Positions 16,375 to 24,424 of a DNA stretch of 50,107 bases are shown here, one piece after another (the first letter of the stretch is position 1; the number at the start of each line of letters is the position of its first letter). The stretch comes from a virus. The position numbers and the translations under genes are program-made. The DNA lies in IMG/VR virus record IMGVR_UViG_3300035180_001610, positions 1-50,107 of that record; one strand, given 5' to 3'. The notes beneath the pieces are model-generated. The model was not told where the DNA came from. It did no database searches and saw only the letters and a list, made by a program, of their open reading frames with translations.

Positions 16375-18165
16375 TTATCTCAATTCTCTTAAATCAAATG
16401 TACGAACGCCATCTACGGTAATTCTTCCGTAAAAACGATTATTTACAATTTTCTTCGCGTATCTTGTCATTATTCCTTTAATCGGAGTAAAGTTGAACGG
16501 ATTATACATTGTAGGTGTTAATTGTAGAGGTACATACGGTGCGTAAATATAACCTGTGTCTAACAATGATGTTCCTTTGTGTCCCATTAACACTTGGTTA
16601 GCTGGGAAGTAAGGGTCACGGTAAACTTGGTAACGACCCGCTAATGTACCAACTCTTTCAATACCCATGTTGTATTGGTCTTGCTCAGGAGCCGCGTTTG
16701 ATACGTGGAAGTATTCCAAGTCATCAAATATAGCACTGATTTCAGAAGAAACAACAATCCAGTTAGCTCCACCTCTTAAGGTAGATTTGTGGATTTGAGC
16801 CGAAATTTGGTTGATAGCTGTAATCAATGTTTGATTCCAGTCTTTTTGAGTGTAAGGAACTGCACTTGAACCTAGACGTTTCCAACCATTGTAATCCCAA
16901 CGTAAGTTCCAAGCCGCACCTTTACGTAAATCTCTTAAGATTTCACGGTCGATTTCAGCCGCAACTTGTTCAGATAATAAAGCCGTTAATTCAGCTTCAG
17001 CATCAATGTTGTGGAACGCAGCAACGTCTTGTGCCATTTCTGGAGACCATTGAGCTCTTAATTTTCTTTCTGTTACAGAAACTGTAACTGACATAAGGTC
17101 AAAAGATACCTCACCAATTTTATCTTCAAATTCTAAATTCTTATATATTCTATAAGTGGATGTAAACGCATTGTTAACAGCTGTAGTAGAAGAGAATGTT
17201 GAACCTGTGTAACCGTCCATAGAACCACCACAAGTAATACATACTGGTACCTGTAAATCAATTTCTAAATAGATTTTACCTTCAGCATCACACAGATTGT
17301 CATATTGACCACCACCTGTTTTACTACCAGGGAAAGTTAATGTAGCGTTGTTGTTACCGTATTGTACAATACCTTTACCATATCTTTGAGTTACAACTCT
17401 GAATAAGTAAGGATTAGATGTGTTAGCCGAAGTTGTTGTGTTTCCAGCAGCACCATAGACAGTCAAATCAGATAAGAAAGATTCGTTATCCATTGGTTGA
17501 CCATCAGGTCCGATTAATTTACCAGCTCCATCAGATGCAAAACCTGACAAAACTACCAATACTTTTCTGTAATCAGATGAAGTATAAGCTGAACTAACTA
17601 ATGCGTCAGATAACCAAGATACAGTAGCAACATCAGCAGTGATTGCGGAAAATTGTCCTTTAGAATAGTCAAATAACCCTGGAGGGTCTAACGCTGGTTC
17701 GTTACCTTCGTAGAATCTATCGTAAAGGTCTTTAGTATTGTTATAGTCATAACCGCTGTTTGGTGTTTGACCCGCAGCTTGGTTTGGAGAACCATAAGGT
17801 GCGTAGTGTTCAGAAGTACCTGCTTGGTAAGCCTGAATGTTAGGTACAAAGTAAAACAATTTACCAATTGGTAAGTTCATTGCTTGTACTGAAACGATGT
17901 CATTCGCTAATAATTTAGAGAATACACGTCTAACAATTGGAAAAACCACTGTTTCAAATGCACCTGTATCAGATGTAGATGATGCTTCATTGATTAAGAA
18001 TGATGCTTGGTTTTCGTATAATTGTGCTACGTTTTCTCTCATGTGACCTTTAAGACCCTCTAAGAATCCTAATTTGTCCCATTTGTTGATTGTGTCTTCT
18101 TTGATAACTTTAAGGTGTTTTAACCCAATGTTACCAACAAGACCTGATTCTAATAATGCTCCCAT
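16375..18165 (-). CDS. Major capsid protein (T4 gp23-like)
   Basis: The 596-residue protein lies last in a gp17-20-21-22-23 order, the T4 head-gene order. Its N-terminal 60 residues are helical and end SFLINE-ASSTSD, an (I/L)xE-Ala junction at Glu60 equivalent to the T4 gp23 cleavage site near Glu65. The remainder has gp23-like parts: VFPIVRRVFSKLLANDIVSV near residue 75, a WSPEMAQDVAAFH helix, and a C-terminus with YAPYVPLQLTPT and MTRYAKKIVNNRFYG. The maturation site is predicted from the phage's own gp21-like protease motif. Codon use is more balanced than in neighbours, as expected for the most abundant virion protein. Confidence 0.9.
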   Translation of the reverse strand: MGALLESGLVGNIGLKHLKVIKEDTINKWDKLGFLEGLKGHMRENVAQLYENQASFLINEASSTSDTGAFETVVFPIVRRVFSKLLANDIVSVQAMNLPIGKLFYFVPNIQAYQAGTSEHYAPYGSPNQAAGQTPNSGYDYNNTKDLYDRFYEGNEPALDPPGLFDYSKGQFSAITADVATVSWLSDALVSSAYTSSDYRKVLVVLSGFASDGAGKLIGPDGQPMDNESFLSDLTVYGAAGNTTTSANTSNPYLFRVVTQRYGKGIVQYGNNNATLTFPGSKTGGGQYDNLCDAEGKIYLEIDLQVPVCITCGGSMDGYTGSTFSSTTAVNNAFTSTYRIYKNLEFEDKIGEVSFDLMSVTVSVTERKLRAQWSPEMAQDVAAFHNIDAEAELTALLSEQVAAEIDREILRDLRKGAAWNLRWDYNGWKRLGSSAVPYTQKDWNQTLITAINQISAQIHKSTLRGGANWIVVSSEISAIFDDLEYFHVSNAAPEQDQYNMGIERVGTLAGRYQVYRDPYFPANQVLMGHKGTSLLDTGYIYAPYVPLQLTPTMYNPFNFTPIKGIMTRYAKKIVNNRFYGRITVDGVRTFDLRELR

Positions 18166-18202
18166 TTTTTTAGTATTTTTTTTTTAAGTTTATTTTTATT
18201 GT

Positions 18203-19999
18203 TTAACCTAATTTACCCATTAAGTCCTTCATTCTTAAGAATTGAGGATTTTCATAAGTTTTTGATTCAATTAGGGTTGTTGATGAACCTGTAGAAACTG
18301 ATTTGTTTAATTTTGTTGTTACCGATTCATTAATTGATTTTGTATCCGTCGAAGTTAATTCGTCTTTAAGAGACCTATAAAGATTTTTAGATTCTTTTAA
18401 GGTTTCAACGTCGTCAAATCTTCTAAGGATGTTTATTTTTTCTTTTTTAGTTGTTGAATGTTCTGTAAACAATCTTGTAGCATAAGCCAAATTTGAATTA
18501 AAGATTGCAACTTCGTTAAGTTTTTCTCTAAAAACATTTAATGCTTTTCTATACTCCTCATTTTTTCCTCTTAACATTCTAACTTCTTCTTGAGTAGATT
18601 CTGTTTTAACACCACCATTACTATAAACATAATTTCTATTATTAGTGATACCTTTTCTCAATCCTCTACCTTCTTTGGAGCCCATTCCATATGTTCTAGC
18701 TGCTTCTTTAGTTTCAGATTTTTCAAAATCTGCGTCATCTCTACGACCTTTAGTAGTCTTAATGTCTTTTGATGCAATTTTACCATGCTTCATTGACAAT
18801 CTTTCATCTTCTTTGTCTTTGTATCCTTGACCTTCTTTAGTTTCTGCTTTAACAATTTTGGATTTAGCGCCCATATTTTCACCTTTCTTGTATTCAAACT
18901 TAGGTTTACCAGTACCAACTGATTTAGGACCTTGTTTTCTTTTTTCATTAAATCCGCCATTAGTCTTATTTTTATAAGAAAATTTAGGACCTAATCCTAT
19001 TCCAACACCTTTAGGTTTATAAGTTTCATTGTAGTATCCGTTGTCTCCGTCTTCGTCATCTTGTTCGTCCATGTTAAATTCGTTGAATCCGTCTTCGTCA
19101 TCTTGTTCGTCCATGTTAAATTCGTTGAATCCGTCTTCGTCTTCGTCATCTTGTTCGTCCATGTTAAATTCGTTGAATCCGTCTTCGTCTTCGTCATCTT
19201 GTTCGTCCATGTTAAATTCGTTGAATCCGTCTTCGTCTTCGTCATCTTGTTCGTCCATGTTAAATTCGTTGAATCCGTCTTCGTCATCTTGTTCGTCGAT
19301 TGGTATTAAGTTGTCGTCATCCAATTGAAGTTCATAAATAGTTTCAACTTTTTCTGGTTCACCCATCTCAATTTCATAAAGAGTTTCTTCTCCGTCTAAA
19401 TCATCACTATCAACATCACTTACATCACCAGAGTCAGAGAAAATAGCATTAATAACATCATCTACTGATTCGTCTTGTTCATCACGCATACTATAATTGT
19501 TTTTTTTGTCTTTATAAGATTCACCAAGTTTCACAAGATATTCTACATTAGCATCATCATCGGATAAATAAACGTTCTCACCATCTTTTTTTACGATAAT
19601 ACCGTCATCTTCACCCATAGCTTTGAATACTTTTAAAATTTCTTCGTCAGAAGCGTCAGTTAAATCTATTGGACTTTCATCTGAATCCATATCCATGTCC
19701 ATATCCTCTTCATCAGAGTACATATCTTCTTCGTCATAATCCATATCCTCTTCATCAGAGTCAATGTCTTCTACATCAGAGTCCATATCAATATCATCAT
19801 TATCAACGTCAGCATTCGCGTCAGTATCTAAATCAATCTCATCTTCTTCTTCTTGTTCGGAAAGAGATTCTTTTACTAATTGGTTGATTTCTTTCTTCAT
19901 GGTTGAAGCAAGTATTCCTTTTGCATTTTCGGCTATAGCTTCTTCAACTTGTTTCATTTGAATAAGAGCCTCTTGAACTAAAGATTTGTTTTCTTTCAT
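18203..19999 (-). CDS. Prohead core scaffold-like acidic protein (gp22 position)
   Basis: The 598-residue protein lies between prohead protease and capsid genes, where T4 encodes scaffold gp22. The N-terminus has helices and KEINQLVKESLSE-Q, an LxE cleavage-type end. Residues 50-130 are long Asp/Glu runs, followed by five copies of a GFNEFNMDEQDDED unit, then a basic Gly/Lys-rich region and a C-terminal helical domain (MLRGKNEEYRKALNVFREKL). T4 scaffolds are about 270 residues, so this is much enlarged by acidic repeats. Role as a scaffold degraded on maturation is inferred from position and composition. Confidence 0.65.
   Translation of the reverse strand: MKENKSLVQEALIQMKQVEEAIAENAKGILASTMKKEINQLVKESLSEQEEEDEIDLDTDANADVDNDDIDMDSDVEDIDSDEEDMDYDEEDMYSDEEDMDMDMDSDESPIDLTDASDEEILKVFKAMGEDDGIIVKKDGENVYLSDDDANVEYLVKLGESYKDKKNNYSMRDEQDESVDDVINAIFSDSGDVSDVDSDDLDGEETLYEIEMGEPEKVETIYELQLDDDNLIPIDEQDDEDGFNEFNMDEQDDEDEDGFNEFNMDEQDDEDEDGFNEFNMDEQDDEDEDGFNEFNMDEQDDEDGFNEFNMDEQDDEDGDNGYYNETYKPKGVGIGLGPKFSYKNKTNGGFNEKRKQGPKSVGTGKPKFEYKKGENMGAKSKIVKAETKEGQGYKDKEDERLSMKHGKIASKDIKTTKGRRDDADFEKSETKEAARTYGMGSKEGRGLRKGITNNRNYVYSNGGVKTESTQEEVRMLRGKNEEYRKALNVFREKLNEVAIFNSNLAYATRLFTEHSTTKKEKINILRRFDDVETLKESKNLYRSLKDELTSTDTKSINESVTTKLNKSVSTGSSTTLIESKTYENPQFLRMKDLMGKLG
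19049..19297 (-). repeat. Tandem coding repeat in scaffold gene (five units of 42/48 bp)
   Basis: Five near-identical DNA units encode GFNEFNMDEQD with either DED or DEDED linkers, giving units of 42 or 48 bp. The two unit lengths differ by one GAC-GAA pair, consistent with slippage. The units share nearly identical DNA, so expansion is recent. The same DNA on the other strand gives long Ser- or Val-rich open frames that are only shadows. Confidence 0.9.
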
Positions 20000-20020
20000 T
20001 TAAATCTGTTATTTTTACAA

Positions 20021-20028
20021 TATAAATA
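20021..20028 (-). promoter_or_regulatory. Putative late promoter octamer TATTTATA (minus strand)
   Basis: The octamer read on the minus strand lies 21 bases upstream of the scaffold-like gene start at 19999 and just after a terminator for the preceding gene. This arrangement gives the scaffold and capsid genes their own late transcript. Confidence 0.5.
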
Positions 20029-20097
20029 GTGTCAAATCATAAAAAATTCAATTTTATGGTATTACATTTTTTTTTATTTTATATAAGATTTTTAAAG

Positions 20098-20135
20098 CAT
20101 AAAAAAAAGCGGTCGATAAACCACTTTTTTTTGTT
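20098..20135 (-). terminator. Rho-independent terminator between DUF4494-like and scaffold genes
   Basis: On the minus strand AAAGTGGT pairs with ACCGCTTT (one G-U pair) around a six-base loop and is followed by a T tract. It ends the transcript that covers portal, protease and the small gene at 20153, separating it from the scaffold/capsid unit. Confidence 0.75.
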
Positions 20136-20152
20136 AAATTTTTATTGAGATA

Positions 20153-20362
20153 TTATTCAATTACCTCATCAATTTTACTTTCCGATACTGAAGTAATTCT
20201 CCAATCATTTGTAAATCCTTGATACTTTTCTGTGACTTTAGCTTCCACATCGGTTACTGAGAATCCTTTAACAAGTTTCTCTTCTCTAATTTTTTTAATT
20301 TTTCCAGTATTATCATCAAGTAAATCGTACTGAATTTTTGCTACAAAATATTTTTCGTCCAT
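20153..20362 (-). CDS. DUF4494-like small protein
   Basis: The 69-residue product (KYFVAKIQYDLLDDNTGK, then EEKLVKGFSVTDVEAKV and WRITSVSESKIDEVI) has the strand-helix-strand pattern of DUF4494 proteins common in Bacteroidota genomes. It is placed six bases after the prohead protease gene and before a terminator. Its role in the phage head module is not known. The family name is recalled by pattern and should be treated as tentative. Confidence 0.55.
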   Translation of the reverse strand: MDEKYFVAKIQYDLLDDNTGKIKKIREEKLVKGFSVTDVEAKVTEKYQGFTNDWRITSVSESKIDEVIE

Positions 20363-20368
20363 AATTTA

Positions 20369-21091
20369 TTATTTTCCCAAATAATCGGTTAATTTTCTCA
20401 TTAAGTCAACTCCTTTAGTTTGAAATTCTGAATTTTCAACCGATTTATATTTTTTTTCTTCTTCTAAATTCTCTTCATATTTATTTCTATCGTTTGGATT
20501 AGTAAATAAATACGCTCCTGGAGTTGACGGAGATGATACCAAGTCAAAACAAATTAATTCAAAATCATCTTGAACTTCATTTCTTTCTCCAACTTTTTTT
20601 AACGAACCAACCCCTCTTGAAGAAACTCCCATTGTAACACCTTGTCTCATCAAATTAGCTGCTTGGTCTCCTTTAGTTGAAACAATACCTCGTTCATGAA
20701 ATCCTGGAGATGTTAACAATTTAAGTTTACCCATTAAGATGTTTTTATCCCACCATACTTCTGTGATAATATGGGACACTCTATCCAAGTCAATTAAAGA
20801 AGATTCGGGATGGTTAAGTTCTGAGGTAGATAGACCCTTCTCAATCGCCTTTTTATAATTTTCAGCTTCTCTTTTTAATATTTTTTCAGGATAAAATCTT
20901 CCGTTTCTATTTGGAGTATCATACTTCTGTAATACCGCATAAAATTCAAATGGATTTCTATAATCCATTTCAGATGCTTCTTTTAATATTTTGGCATTTC
21001 TAATATCTTTTGGTGATATCCAACCCGCGTCTGTTTCAACCAATATTCCATGGCCCACTTCACTTGCTTCTAAAATTCTTAATTGTTTCAT
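20369..21091 (-). CDS. Prohead core protein protease (T4 gp21-like, S80-type)
   Basis: The 240-residue protein has the serine protease hallmarks of the gp21 family: STSELNHPESS with the catalytic His near residue 94, and GVTMGVSSRGVGSL with the catalytic Ser near residue 157. FELICFDLVSSPSTPGA near residue 180 is also a family signature. It begins MKQLRILE-A, itself a possible self-cleavage site. It should mature the prohead by cutting capsid, scaffold and leader peptides after (L/I)xE. It lies between portal-side genes and scaffold, as in T4. Confidence 0.88.
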   Translation of the reverse strand: MKQLRILEASEVGHGILVETDAGWISPKDIRNAKILKEASEMDYRNPFEFYAVLQKYDTPNRNGRFYPEKILKREAENYKKAIEKGLSTSELNHPESSLIDLDRVSHIITEVWWDKNILMGKLKLLTSPGFHERGIVSTKGDQAANLMRQGVTMGVSSRGVGSLKKVGERNEVQDDFELICFDLVSSPSTPGAYLFTNPNDRNKYEENLEEEKKYKSVENSEFQTKGVDLMRKLTDYLGK

Positions 21092-21104
21092 TAATTCTTT
21101 TTAT

Positions 21105-21112
21105 GATAAATA
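21105..21112 (-). promoter_or_regulatory. Putative late promoter octamer TATTTATC (minus strand)
   Basis: The octamer lies 13 bases upstream of the prohead protease start on the minus strand. It has C instead of A/T at the last position, so it is a near match to the recurrent late-type element. Confidence 0.4.
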
Positions 21113-21136
21113 TATCATACAAGTATCTTTTTAATG

Positions 21137-21568
21137 TTATTCGTTTTTTGATGGTGAAAATTCAAAATATTTATTTTGAATTACATTTTCTTTAACAATA
21201 TTTTTAATAATTGTTTTAACCGATTCTTTAATTTCAGAACATTTAAAATCCATTTCATTATTGGTATATAAATTAACTTCTAAATTTAAAAAAGATTTTT
21301 TACCGTGTAAAATACCACTTGTTCTTAAGTCTAAATCAACAATACTTTGTTCTTTAAAAAGTTTATGATTTATGGAATTAAATACCGAATGTTTAATATC
21401 TCGACTTAGATTACAAACAACTCTATTCCAATTGTTGTGCTCAAATTTGGGAGTAACCCATGATTGAATGTTTATATATAATGATTTTAAATTTTTTGAA
21501 TCTACCGTTCCATATACAGTTTTAATTGGTGTATATAAATTTATCTTTACACTTTTTCCTTTTTTCAT
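21137..21568 (-). CDS. Unknown protein in head module (143 aa)
   Basis: The product starts MKKGKSVKINLYTPIKTVYG and has alternating strands, then LHGKKSFLNLEVNLYTNNEM near residue 90. No catalytic motif or family is recognised. It is divergent from the S21 gene, with about 100 bases between starts. It may be a small head protein or an early gene inserted into the head cluster. Confidence 0.55.
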   Translation of the reverse strand: MKKGKSVKINLYTPIKTVYGTVDSKNLKSLYINIQSWVTPKFEHNNWNRVVCNLSRDIKHSVFNSINHKLFKEQSIVDLDLRTSGILHGKKSFLNLEVNLYTNNEMDFKCSEIKESVKTIIKNIVKENVIQNKYFEFSPSKNE

Positions 21569-21651
21569 TAAGTTTCATATTGTCAATGTTTATTTGTTTA
21601 ACAAAATATAGGAAAAATAACCCCAATTGTCAAAAACTTTAAAAAAATCGT

Positions 21652-21659
21652 TATATTTG
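21652..21659 (+). promoter_or_regulatory. Bacteroidota-type -7 element TATATTTG for the S21 gene
   Basis: TATATTTG ends six bases before the ATG at 21666. The -33 TTTG is not perfect; ATTG lies about 22 bases upstream. If used, transcription would begin at or next to the start codon, giving a leaderless or nearly leaderless S21 message. Confidence 0.5.
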
Positions 21660-21665
21660 TATTAT

Positions 21666-21854
21666 ATGATAAAGATAGATGTAAAAAAAAATGGGATAGA
21701 AAAATCCCTAAAGATGTTAAAGTCAAAGGTGATTAAAACTAAACAAAATCAAATATTGTTTGGTAAAAAAGAATTTGTTAAAAAATCAATAAGGTTAAGA
21801 CAACAAAAATTAAAATCTTGTTATATTCAAAAAATAAAATCTAAATTAGATTGA
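21666..21854 (+). CDS. rpsU: Ribosomal protein bS21 homologue
   Basis: The 62-residue protein begins MIKIDVKKNGIEKSLKMLKS and ends RLRQQKLKSCYIQKIKSKLD. This matches bS21: a short beta strand, then three basic helices, with the KSCYIQ segment aligning to the flavobacterial KAAYIQ segment. In Bacteroidota bS21 helps hide the anti-Shine-Dalgarno end of 16S rRNA, and a Tyr in this C-terminal region (here Tyr53) is part of that contact. The open frame extends upstream, but the ATG at 21666 follows the promoter and gives the normal length. The gene is a lone plus-strand insertion inside the minus-strand head module, converging with 21846. Confidence 0.85.
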   Translation: MIKIDVKKNGIEKSLKMLKSKVIKTKQNQILFGKKEFVKKSIRLRQQKLKSCYIQKIKSKLD

Positions 21855-22547
21855 TTCGTCTAAGTTTTTTAATTTAAAAAAATTAAGTTGGTCAAATTTT
21901 TCTACTTTTAATTTGTCGATTGTTTCAGACAATTTTGTTTTAATTTCAGACTCTTTTTCATTTTCTAAAAGATTTGTTAATTTAACAATTGTATTTTTTT
22001 GTAAAGTTTTAAATTTTCTTTTAAGTAATGTAGTGTCTTCAGACATTAATTGAATAAATTCTTTTTTTGAAGATTCGTCAAGATTTTCAATATAACCATT
22101 CATTGTTTGGTTGGCGATGTTAATCATCGACTTTAATGGAAGATTAATTGACTCTTTTATGGGTTCAGGTTTACTTGAAACTAATATTTTAATTAAATTT
22201 TTCTTTGATTGAACTCTCTCCATTAAATCCAATTTATTTACATAAACCAAAGAATCAATATTAATATATTGATTTGACACATTTTTAGATGATATTCTTG
22301 TTGTTTTAATTGTTGGAGTTAATTTTTGTATTAAATTAATACCCTCTTCCAAAAAATCTTTTGCCTCTGTTTCAGTTAATCCTTGAGGTGTTGTTAATTG
22401 GTCATATAATGAATATAGACGTGACATGTTTTTATTGTTCAACACATCTTGTTTGAACTCTTTTAATGATTTCTTAAATTCCTGTTTATTATTATAGGAT
22501 TTTAATAAATTATTTTCAATAATAGATTTAATTTCTCCAAAAGTCAT
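21846..22547 (-). CDS. Helical protein adjacent to portal, possible prohead core protein
   Basis: The 233-residue product is nearly all helix and Lys/Glu/Leu rich (KKSLKEFKQDVLNNKNMSRL, SSKKEFIQLMSEDTTLLKRK). It sits between portal and protease, where T4 encodes the small core proteins gp67 and gp68, and may be a prohead core component. No motif proves this. Its 3-prime end overlaps the S21 gene by nine bases. Confidence 0.5.
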   Translation of the reverse strand: MTFGEIKSIIENNLLKSYNNKQEFKKSLKEFKQDVLNNKNMSRLYSLYDQLTTPQGLTETEAKDFLEEGINLIQKLTPTIKTTRISSKNVSNQYINIDSLVYVNKLDLMERVQSKKNLIKILVSSKPEPIKESINLPLKSMINIANQTMNGYIENLDESSKKEFIQLMSEDTTLLKRKFKTLQKNTIVKLTNLLENEKESEIKTKLSETIDKLKVEKFDQLNFFKLKNLDESI

Positions 22548-22562
22548 TTTGTTTGTTTTGAA

Positions 22563-22570
22563 TATAAATA
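22563..22570 (-). promoter_or_regulatory. Putative late promoter octamer TATTTATA (minus strand)
   Basis: The octamer fills the gap between the portal stop and the start of the 233-residue gene, 15 bases before its ATG on the minus strand. It is one of the clean intergenic examples of the late-type element. Confidence 0.5.
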
Positions 22571-24385
22571 TTACGAGTTTAACAACTTATCCAATTCTTT
22601 TGATATTTCTCCTAAAGAATCTTGTCCTTGACTTAAATTTAAAAATCTTGAATGTTTATCAAAATTTTGTTCCAATAAAATATTCATGTTAGCTTTTTTA
22701 GATTCAGGAGTTATTTCAGCTGCGGGAGGTTCGGCAGGAGGGGGTGCGGCATCACCTGCTGGTGGAGCGGCATCAAAACCACCATCTGATGGTGCTCCTT
22801 CAGCCCCTGTAGTTGACGCATTTCCTGTACTACCTGAGGATTCCCCATATAATTTATCAATATTATCAAAAATTCCAGTTTTACTAATAACCGTAGGAGT
22901 TGCTTTAAGTTCTTCTCCAACCGCTCTTTCAAGTCTTTGTTGTTGTAAATCCAATTTAATTTCTTCATCAGACCATCCAAAAATATGTTCTTTGGCCCAT
23001 GTAGATGATGTGGCTTGAATACCGTTTCCTGGGTCAGCAACCAAATCTTTATATAATAACACTTTTTCTTTCCAAACATCAATTTTTAACAAATCTGCTT
23101 GAGTTGACGGATTAGTTAATCCTAATGTAAAATTTTGTAACTCGTCTTCAAACCCTAATAAAAATAAATGTACAATTGCGATTTTATTTAATTCGGAAAT
23201 CATACTTTTTTGAATTCTGTTTATTGTACGAGCAAATCTAATATCTTGTAACGCCAAATTTTTTCCATCACCAACTACTTCTTCAAACCCTAAAAATGCT
23301 TTAGGAACACGAAGAGCCGTTAATAATTTCTTTTGAATATATTCTATGTCTGCAATTTCTGATAGGTTTGTTGCTCCAGGTAAAGTCGTAATTGGGTCTG
23401 GTGCTGAAGGGTCACGGACAGGAATAAAATAATCTTGGTCAACCGCCATTTGGTTAAACCTCATATCCACGTTTCCTGTTTTAGAATCTACAATTTGTTC
23501 TCTTTTAAACTTGTTGGCTACACGGTTTACGTATGCCTCAACGTCATCGTCATTCATATTACCCACAAATACTTTAAACATTCTTCTTTCAGGGGCTCTT
23601 GATGTACGATAGATTAACATCGCATCTTCTGACAATAATAATTGTTTCCAAATACGTCTTGCTTTTTCTAACATAGATGTACCATAAGGAAGTTTTCGGT
23701 CGTCACCCAATAATCTAAAGTGAGCTATCTCCCATGATTGGAATTCCATGCTTTTATTTTTCCAAGTAAAATGAAGCGGTTTTTTATCAGTATCTTTAGT
23801 AATATCTATAGTAATATTGCCGGCAACACCAGATTCTCTACGTTCAATTTCAATTGTTGGTAATTGTTGACAACCAACAATTCCCTTTTCAGGGTCTAAC
23901 TTTAAATAAACAAAATTATCACCGTATTTGCAGGTATTTCTTGTCCACATTGATAAGTTAGTGTTAATATCCAAACTATTATTAAATAAATCGGCTAAGA
24001 CAGTTTTAATTCTTTTTGATTCAGAATAAATTTGTAAAATAAAACCATCTTCATTTGTTGTTGTAGATTCTTCGGAATATATGTCCAATGCTGCAGAGAT
24101 TTCTGGTGTATATTCCATACTTTCGTAATCATATTGGGCGGATAATCTTGATGGTTCATAATAAACTGCTTGAGTATATAAATTGTTTTCAACTTTTGCC
24201 CATTGATTTGTTAAATAAAATGTTTGTTGAGCTTGAAGTTTTTCTTTCTCGTAATCATCTCGATTTGGTGTACGTAAAAGTTCTTTTTTATCAAACTTAA
24301 AGGTTGGATAATCTTGATTCAATAGTGAATTTGGACCGAATGTTTTTGATAGTCTCTGCCAGACCGTTAGATTTTCTTGACTCAT
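22571..24385 (-). CDS. Portal vertex protein (T4 gp20-like)
   Basis: The 604-residue protein has family-typical segments: YEPSRLSAQYDYESMEYTPE near residue 75 followed by ISAALDIYSEESTT, then KYGDNFVYLKLDPEKG, LPYGTSMLEKARRIWKQLLL, EDAMLIYRTSRAPERRMF and ALRVPKAFLGFEE near residue 360. These match gp20 portals. The C-terminal 100 residues hold a Gly/Ala/Pro-rich linker and end SLGEISKELDKLL. It lies directly after the terminase gene, as in T4. The portal forms the dodecameric DNA gate of the head and nucleates prohead assembly. Confidence 0.9.
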   Translation of the reverse strand: MSQENLTVWQRLSKTFGPNSLLNQDYPTFKFDKKELLRTPNRDDYEKEKLQAQQTFYLTNQWAKVENNLYTQAVYYEPSRLSAQYDYESMEYTPEISAALDIYSEESTTTNEDGFILQIYSESKRIKTVLADLFNNSLDINTNLSMWTRNTCKYGDNFVYLKLDPEKGIVGCQQLPTIEIERRESGVAGNITIDITKDTDKKPLHFTWKNKSMEFQSWEIAHFRLLGDDRKLPYGTSMLEKARRIWKQLLLSEDAMLIYRTSRAPERRMFKVFVGNMNDDDVEAYVNRVANKFKREQIVDSKTGNVDMRFNQMAVDQDYFIPVRDPSAPDPITTLPGATNLSEIADIEYIQKKLLTALRVPKAFLGFEEVVGDGKNLALQDIRFARTINRIQKSMISELNKIAIVHLFLLGFEDELQNFTLGLTNPSTQADLLKIDVWKEKVLLYKDLVADPGNGIQATSSTWAKEHIFGWSDEEIKLDLQQQRLERAVGEELKATPTVISKTGIFDNIDKLYGESSGSTGNASTTGAEGAPSDGGFDAAPPAGDAAPPPAEPPAAEITPESKKANMNILLEQNFDKHSRFLNLSQGQDSLGEISKELDKLLNS

Positions 24386-24412
24386 ATTATAATTTACTAA
24401 TTAGTTTGATAA

Positions 24413-24420
24413 AATAAATA
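24413..24420 (-). promoter_or_regulatory. Putative late promoter octamer TATTTATT (minus strand)
   Basis: The octamer is in the 39-base gap between terminase and portal, 27 bases before the portal start on the minus strand. It suits an internal late promoter for portal. Confidence 0.4.
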
Positions 24421-24424
24421 CTTA

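Noticed and set aside
19049-19297. Possible CRISPR-like array
   Set aside because: The repeats are contiguous coding units without unique spacers, so they are not a CRISPR array. No other direct-repeat/spacer pattern was seen in the window.
19041-19328. Long Ser-rich and Val-rich plus-strand frames and a minus-strand Thr/Asn repeat frame
   Set aside because: They arise from the other frames of the scaffold-gene tandem repeat and carry no independent gene signals.
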